Shown here in pieces: positions 4,770 through 8,085 of a stretch of DNA of 8,085 bases. Every line of letters begins with the position of its first letter. The first letter of the stretch is position 1. Under the pieces are notes generated by a model. It saw nothing but the letters and a program-made list of their open reading frames with translations. It was not told where the DNA came from and made no database searches. The stretch is taken from assembly GCA_016206515.1 (NCBI GenBank), contig JACQRN010000099.1, forward strand, positions 1 to 8,085, written 5' to 3'. A program made the position numbers and the translations under genes. The stretch is from Planctomycetota bacterium (GTDB lineage: Bacteria; Planctomycetota; SBBH01; JACQRN01).

Positions 4770-6260
4770 TCAGGGAGCGTCGAGTGGGCCCCCCCCGGGG
4801 ACCTCGATCCCGGGGGCGGCGAACTCGATCGACACCGCGCGGAACGGGTGGCCGTGCGCCTCCTCGGAGCGGACCTGCGCGAGCGCCTCGTTGGGCGACG
4901 AGACGTAGGCGAAACGGGTCCGGGCCGCCAACCCGCCGCGCCGCGTGACGATCACAGGCACCACGGTGGGATCCGGCGTGTCGCGCTCGATCGAGATCGA
5001 GTCGGCCGCCGCAAGAGTCTCGAACATCGCGTACGGCAGGGACCACGTGCCGAGGACGACCCGGAGATCCCCGCCGCTCGTGTCGGCGGATTCACGGGTC
5101 GCGGCGTGGACCCGGCCGATCGCCTCTGCGCGATGCGCGCGGTACGCGAACAGGCGCCCGCTCGGGGCCGTCGAGGACCCCTGGGGCGGTAGGGCGAAGG
5201 TGTTGACCAGGAGCGCGGCGAAGGCCGTTGCCGCTCTCCACCGGCGCGGGAGCGCACCGATCGCGAGCCCCGCGAAGGCGCACCCTGGGACGAACGCGAC
5301 GAAGACGTGGCGCGCGGAGTTGTTGTGCGCGGACGACCAGAACAGGATGGAGGGGAGTGCCCAGGCCGCGAGGAAGACCGCCAGGCGGCGGTCCCCCCGC
5401 CTGCGGAACGCGACGAGCGCCCCTACGCCAGCGGCGAGGCTGACGCCGATCCCGAAGGCGCGGGGGATGTCGCGGTTGTGCGGTTGCCGCAGCTTCGCCA
5501 GGCTCGGGCGCCAATCCCCGGAGAGTGCCTTGCCCGCGAAGGTGAGCCCCGTCTCGGGGCGCGGCGCCAGGAGGCGCGGCGCCCCAAGGGCGAGGGCAGC
5601 GCCCAGGAGCGTCGCCGCGCCCATCGCGGCCCATGCGCGTGTCCTCCGCTCGTCCCTGTGCAGGAGTAGCCCGGGGAACGCGAGCGCCGCCAGGGCGACA
5701 TCCGCCTTGAACGCCATCGCCCCGGCCAGGGCGAGCGCGCACCCGGCCAGGAGTCGCGGGGAGCCGCCCGGTTTCAGCGCCCAGACGTCGGCGCACAGGA
5801 GCGATACCAGGATCAGGACGAGCGCCGGCATGTGCGGCATCCCGTAGAGCGACTCGTCGAAGATCCCCGGCATCAGGGCGAAGGCGGTGCCAGCCCATCC
5901 CCACGCGGGCCACGGCAGGAGCCGACGCAGGAGCATCGCCCCGAGGAGGACCGCCGAGGCGCCGAAGAAGGGGGCCGCGAGGTTCATCGCGAACGGGAGG
6001 GACGAAGGGGCGAGCCCCGCCTCGAGGAGGCCGCGGAGGGCCAGGAGGTACGCGGGGCTCGTCCAGGGGAGGTAGCTCTTGACGGGGAATGTCCCCGTCG
6101 CGCGCCACAGGATCGCGTCGTTCGCCAGGCGCGCCGCATCCGCCTCCCCGATCCCCCCGTAGCGGAGGGGGAGGGTCAGGAGGAGGAAGGCGAGTGCGAG
6201 AAGCGCGGGCCCCCACGGGAAATGGGGGGCCACCCGCTGGACGCTGGACGCATCGCGCAT
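4770..6260 (-). CDS. polytopic membrane protein, GT-C-like glycosyltransferase candidate
   Basis: 496 residues, not assigned to a named gene. About twelve hydrophobic segments can be picked out: near 17-33, 68-84, 92-112, 119-134, 143-162, 169-186, 187-201, 210-227, 268-285, 292-309, 320-338 and 342-357. A mostly soluble C-terminal region of about 135 residues follows. The first non-membrane loop carries GGIGEADAARLANDA (35-49), then a WTSPAYLLALRG stretch (66-77). An acidic motif just after the first helix is characteristic of GT-C enzymes that use polyprenyl-phosphate sugars (PMT/ArnT type), so a role in sugar transfer at the outer face of the membrane is likely but inferred. The stop lies 78 bases before ruvA; the start lies 31 bases after the previous stop, without an obvious Shine-Dalgarno. 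An 8-C homopolymer (4789-4796) lies near the 3' end and could disturb the last few residues if miscalled. Confidence 0.75.
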   Translation of the reverse strand: MRDASSVQRVAPHFPWGPALLALAFLLLTLPLRYGGIGEADAARLANDAILWRATGTFPVKSYLPWTSPAYLLALRGLLEAGLAPSSLPFAMNLAAPFFGASAVLLGAMLLRRLLPWPAWGWAGTAFALMPGIFDESLYGMPHMPALVLILVSLLCADVWALKPGGSPRLLAGCALALAGAMAFKADVALAALAFPGLLLHRDERRTRAWAAMGAATLLGAALALGAPRLLAPRPETGLTFAGKALSGDWRPSLAKLRQPHNRDIPRAFGIGVSLAAGVGALVAFRRRGDRRLAVFLAAWALPSILFWSSAHNNSARHVFVAFVPGCAFAGLAIGALPRRWRAATAFAALLVNTFALPPQGSSTAPSGRLFAYRAHRAEAIGRVHAATRESADTSGGDLRVVLGTWSLPYAMFETLAAADSISIERDTPDPTVVPVIVTRRGGLAARTRFAYVSSPNEALAQVRSEEAHGHPFRAVSIEFAAPGIEVPGGGPLDAP

Positions 6261-6291
6261 CGCGAAACCGTCGTGAGGTTCCGGAATCCCC

Positions 6292-7659
6292 CTACTCCTC
6301 CGGCACCCGCCCGCCGGGGATCCCCTTCGCCAGGGACAGCCCCATCGGCCCGAGCCGGGCGAGGATCTCCTTGAGCGAGGTCCGCCCGAAGTTGCGGCAC
6401 GCCAGGAGGTCCTCCTCGCTCTTCTGGATCAGCTCCCCGAGCGTGAAGACGCGCAGGCGGGAGAGCGCCCGTCGCGCGCGCACGGAGAGTCCCATCTCGG
6501 AGACGGGGGTCGCCAGGAGCTTGTCTTCCTTGCGCGGGATCTCCTCGCCGCGAAGGATGTCGTCCCAGGTGCGCTTGCGCTCCTCGATTTTCATCCCGAG
6601 CGACAGGCCCCGCTGCGCCAGGAGCTCCTTGATCTCGTTCAGCGACGTCTCGCCGAAGTTCTTGTAGGCGAGGAGCTCGTCTTCCGTTCTTTGTACGAGG
6701 TCGCGGATCGTCTGGATCTGCATCTGCTCGAGGCACTTGCGGCTGCGGACCGACAGCTCGAACTCGGTGATCGGGGACTCGAGGATCTGGCCGCGCATCT
6801 CCTCCTGCTTCTGGAGGTCCTCGTTGTAGAACATGTCGGTCGAGGCGACGGCGTCCTTCAGGTACAGGCGCGCTCTCTCGTCGTCCGGGTGGGCGCGCAG
6901 GACCGCCCGGTAGCAGTCGATCGCGGTCTCGTACTCCCCGCGGTCCTCGTGGAGGACGCCGAGGTTCATCAGGGCGTTGCGGTAGGTCGGGCGCATCTTC
7001 CGGACCCGCTCGTACGACTCGACCGCCTCGTCGTCCGCGCCGGCGCGGTCGTAGTGGAGCGCGAGCGCGAACAGGGCCCCGGCGTGCTGCGGATCGATCT
7101 GGGCGGCGCGCTCGAGCGATTCGATCGCCTGCGTTTCGGCCCGCCGGCGCTCGTGCAGGCGTCCCCACTGGTAGTGGTAGTCCGCGTGGGCGTCGTGGGA
7201 CGTGCGGAGGCGAGACAGCTCCGCCTGCGCCTCGTCGAGATGGTCCTGCGCGATCATCGCCTCGATCCGCCCCAGCTCGAGGGGGGCCGCGTCGGGGCCG
7301 GTCGCCTGCACGGAGGCGAAGGCGGCCTCGGCCTGGGCGGCCAGGCCCGCCTCGAGCGCGGCGCGCCCGCGCAGGAAGGCCGTGGCGCTCGCGGGGGCGG
7401 TCTCGCGCAGCGCCTCGACCGCCTCCCGGGGGCGCTGGAGCACCCACTGGCCGAGCCCGAGGGTCCACGCCGCCTCGCGGCGGCTGGTCTCGTTGCGCAG
7501 CTGCGGGAAGGTCTCCGCGAGTTCCCGGACCCTCCCCTCGATCGCCCCCAGGATCCGGGGGTCGCCGTATGCGCTCGCGCGCAACGCGCGGACGGACGCG
7601 ATCGAATCGGGCCTCGCCTGTGCGAAAGGGTCGTCCATCGTTCCAGTCGTGTCGCTCAT
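6292..7659 (-). CDS. TPR protein with two RNA polymerase alpha-CTD-like domains
   Basis: 455 residues, no signal peptide or membrane helix, so cytoplasmic. The N-terminal half is helical. Clear tetratricopeptide repeats occupy about 160-193 (YHYQWGRLHERR...AAQIDPQ), 194-227 (AGALFALALHYDRAG...) and 228-261 (ALMNLGVLHEDRGEYE...), with weaker ones before. The C-terminal half holds two domains like the C-terminal domain of the RNA polymerase alpha subunit: 296-357 (ITEFELSVRSRKCLEQ, then LVQRTEDELLAYKNFGETSL and GLSLGMKIEE) and 385-446 (VSEMGLSVRARRALSR, then FGRTSLKEIL and GLSLAKG). It is not RpoA, because the N-terminal assembly domains are absent. The role is unknown; binding DNA, activators or polymerase through the CTDs while TPRs hold a partner is plausible inference. 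AGGGGA lies six bases before the ATG. A structured spacer separates it from the upstream HD-GYP gene. Confidence 0.87.
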   Translation of the reverse strand: MSDTTGTMDDPFAQARPDSIASVRALRASAYGDPRILGAIEGRVRELAETFPQLRNETSRREAAWTLGLGQWVLQRPREAVEALRETAPASATAFLRGRAALEAGLAAQAEAAFASVQATGPDAAPLELGRIEAMIAQDHLDEAQAELSRLRTSHDAHADYHYQWGRLHERRRAETQAIESLERAAQIDPQHAGALFALALHYDRAGADDEAVESYERVRKMRPTYRNALMNLGVLHEDRGEYETAIDCYRAVLRAHPDDERARLYLKDAVASTDMFYNEDLQKQEEMRGQILESPITEFELSVRSRKCLEQMQIQTIRDLVQRTEDELLAYKNFGETSLNEIKELLAQRGLSLGMKIEERKRTWDDILRGEEIPRKEDKLLATPVSEMGLSVRARRALSRLRVFTLGELIQKSEEDLLACRNFGRTSLKEILARLGPMGLSLAKGIPGGRVPEE

Positions 7660-7689
7660 TCCCGGTCCCCTTTCCTTTCTAATTCAACT

Positions 7690-7723
7690 GGCGCCGCCTG
7701 CGACCTTCTGTCTCGGCGGCGCC
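7690..7723. repeat. 9-bp GC-only inverted repeat upstream of the TPR/alpha-CTD gene
   Basis: Arms GGCGCCGCC (7690-7698) and GGCGGCGCC (7715-7723) are exact reverse complements around a 16-base loop. It ends about 31 bases before the ATG at 7659, so an RNA hairpin here would sit just upstream of the Shine-Dalgarno in the leader. It could instead serve as a terminator-like stem for the HD-GYP transcript, though only an AT-rich AGTTGAATTAG follows and no T-run. Confidence 0.65.
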
Positions 7724-7775
7724 GTCTTGCTCGTCGCGGCAGAGCCGCTCCTCGCAAAGCCTCGCTGCGCTCGGC

Positions 7776-7801
7776 GACCGCAGCCATCCATGGCTGCGGT
7801 C
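7776..7801. repeat. 11-bp stem, 4-base loop palindrome (GACCGCAGCCA / TGGCTGCGGTC)
   Basis: Arms 7776-7786 and 7791-7801 are perfect reverse complements around TCCA. The element starts 18 bases after the HD-GYP stop. It is flanked by a CCTCGCTGCGCTCGGCG stretch (7760-7776) and by a small GCGGC/GCCGC hairpin at 7736-7748. This compact stem with GC-rich flanks looks like a REP-type dispersed intergenic element. No T-run follows on the minus strand. The rest of the 159-bp spacer shows no gene. Confidence 0.7.
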
Positions 7802-7818
7802 CGGTAAGTCCCTTCTTC

Positions 7819-8085
7819 CTATCCGCTCATTGTTGCCTCCCACGTCAGCAGCGCGTCCGCGACCGGGAGGGCGAACTGCGTCCCCCGCCCGTCGCGGATC
7901 TCGCGCAAGACCTTCTCTCTCCCCAGCGCGTCGCGCCAGGGGCGCCGGGAGGTCATCGCCACGTACGACTCCGCGGCATGGAGCACCTGCGCCTCGGTGG
8001 CGATCGCGTCCCCCTGGATCCCCTTCGGGTACCCCTTCCCGTCCGGCCGCTCGTGGTGCTGGGCGATCCAGTCGAGGATGAGCGC
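7819..8085 (-). CDS. HD-GYP domain protein, C-terminal part (partial)
   Basis: The frame is open at the right edge and ends with TAG at 7821-7819, giving the last 88 residues. HHERPDGKGYP (10-20 of the visible part) is the diagnostic HH-E-x-x-D-G-x-G-YP motif of HD-GYP domains. These are metal-dependent phosphodiesterases, typically degrading cyclic di-GMP to lower its signalling level. The region after it (AIATEAQVLHAAESYVAMTS, 28-47, then RRPWRDAL) matches the helix that normally carries an Asp metal ligand (D-x-Y-D-A). Here Glu39 occupies that place and Val the second Asp. The HD motif itself and any sensory or receiver domain lie outside the window, so activity and full architecture cannot be judged. 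Confidence 0.88.
   Translation of the reverse strand, partial: ALILDWIAQHHERPDGKGYPKGIQGDAIATEAQVLHAAESYVAMTSRRPWRDALGREKVLREIRDGRGTQFALPVADALLTWEATMSG

Noticed and set aside
4787..4820. C-run and G-run rich stretch that could fold as a terminator hairpin at the end of the membrane-protein gene
   Set aside because: The pairing is not continuous, no T-run follows, and it encodes the end of the protein. The nearby 11-bp dyad at 4715-4757 is the better structural candidate.

Overview
The window is very GC-rich and gene-dense. Every gene I can support lies on the minus strand, so transcription runs right to left. The core is a conserved bacterial housekeeping cluster: ruvA, ruvB, a SpoIID/LytB-domain gene, tgt and yajC. 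In many bacteria this neighbourhood also holds ruvC upstream and queA between the SpoIID gene and tgt, with secD/secF after yajC. Here ruvC is not next to ruvA and queA is missing. The spacer left of yajC may hold the first codons of secD. The organism is a GC-rich bacterium I cannot place firmly. The protein joining TPRs to two RNA polymerase alpha-CTD-like domains recalls proteins I associate with Planctomycetota and related phyla, a weak, memory-based hint.

Layout from right to left (5' to 3' on the minus strand): (1) 8085-7819, the C-terminal end of an HD-GYP phosphodiesterase-type protein; (2) 7818-7660, a spacer with two strong inverted repeats; (3) 7659-6292, the TPR and double alpha-CTD protein; (4) 6260-4770, a polytopic membrane protein resembling GT-C glycosyltransferases; (5) a 78-bp spacer with an 11-bp perfect inverted repeat; (6) 4691-3786, ruvA, whose reading frame lacks a stop at the usual place and runs about 359 bp into ruvB; (7) 4144-3086, ruvB, starting at GTG behind a strong Shine-Dalgarno; (8) 3089-1794, the SpoIID-like gene, overlapping ruvB by 4 bp; (9) a 98-bp spacer with degenerate short repeats; (10) about 1695-556, tgt, which has no ATG/GTG/TTG at its expected start; (11) 563-105, yajC, overlapping tgt by 8 bp; (12) a spacer with four exact AAATCCC heptamers.

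Functionally, RuvA and RuvB drive Holliday-junction branch migration. Tgt exchanges guanine for a queuine precursor in tRNA. YajC is an accessory of the Sec translocon. The SpoIID-like protein probably cleaves denuded peptidoglycan glycan strands. The points most worth a second look are the TPR and double alpha-CTD protein, the ruvA tail overprinted on ruvB, the abnormal tgt start beside the missing queA, and the repeat-bearing spacers.
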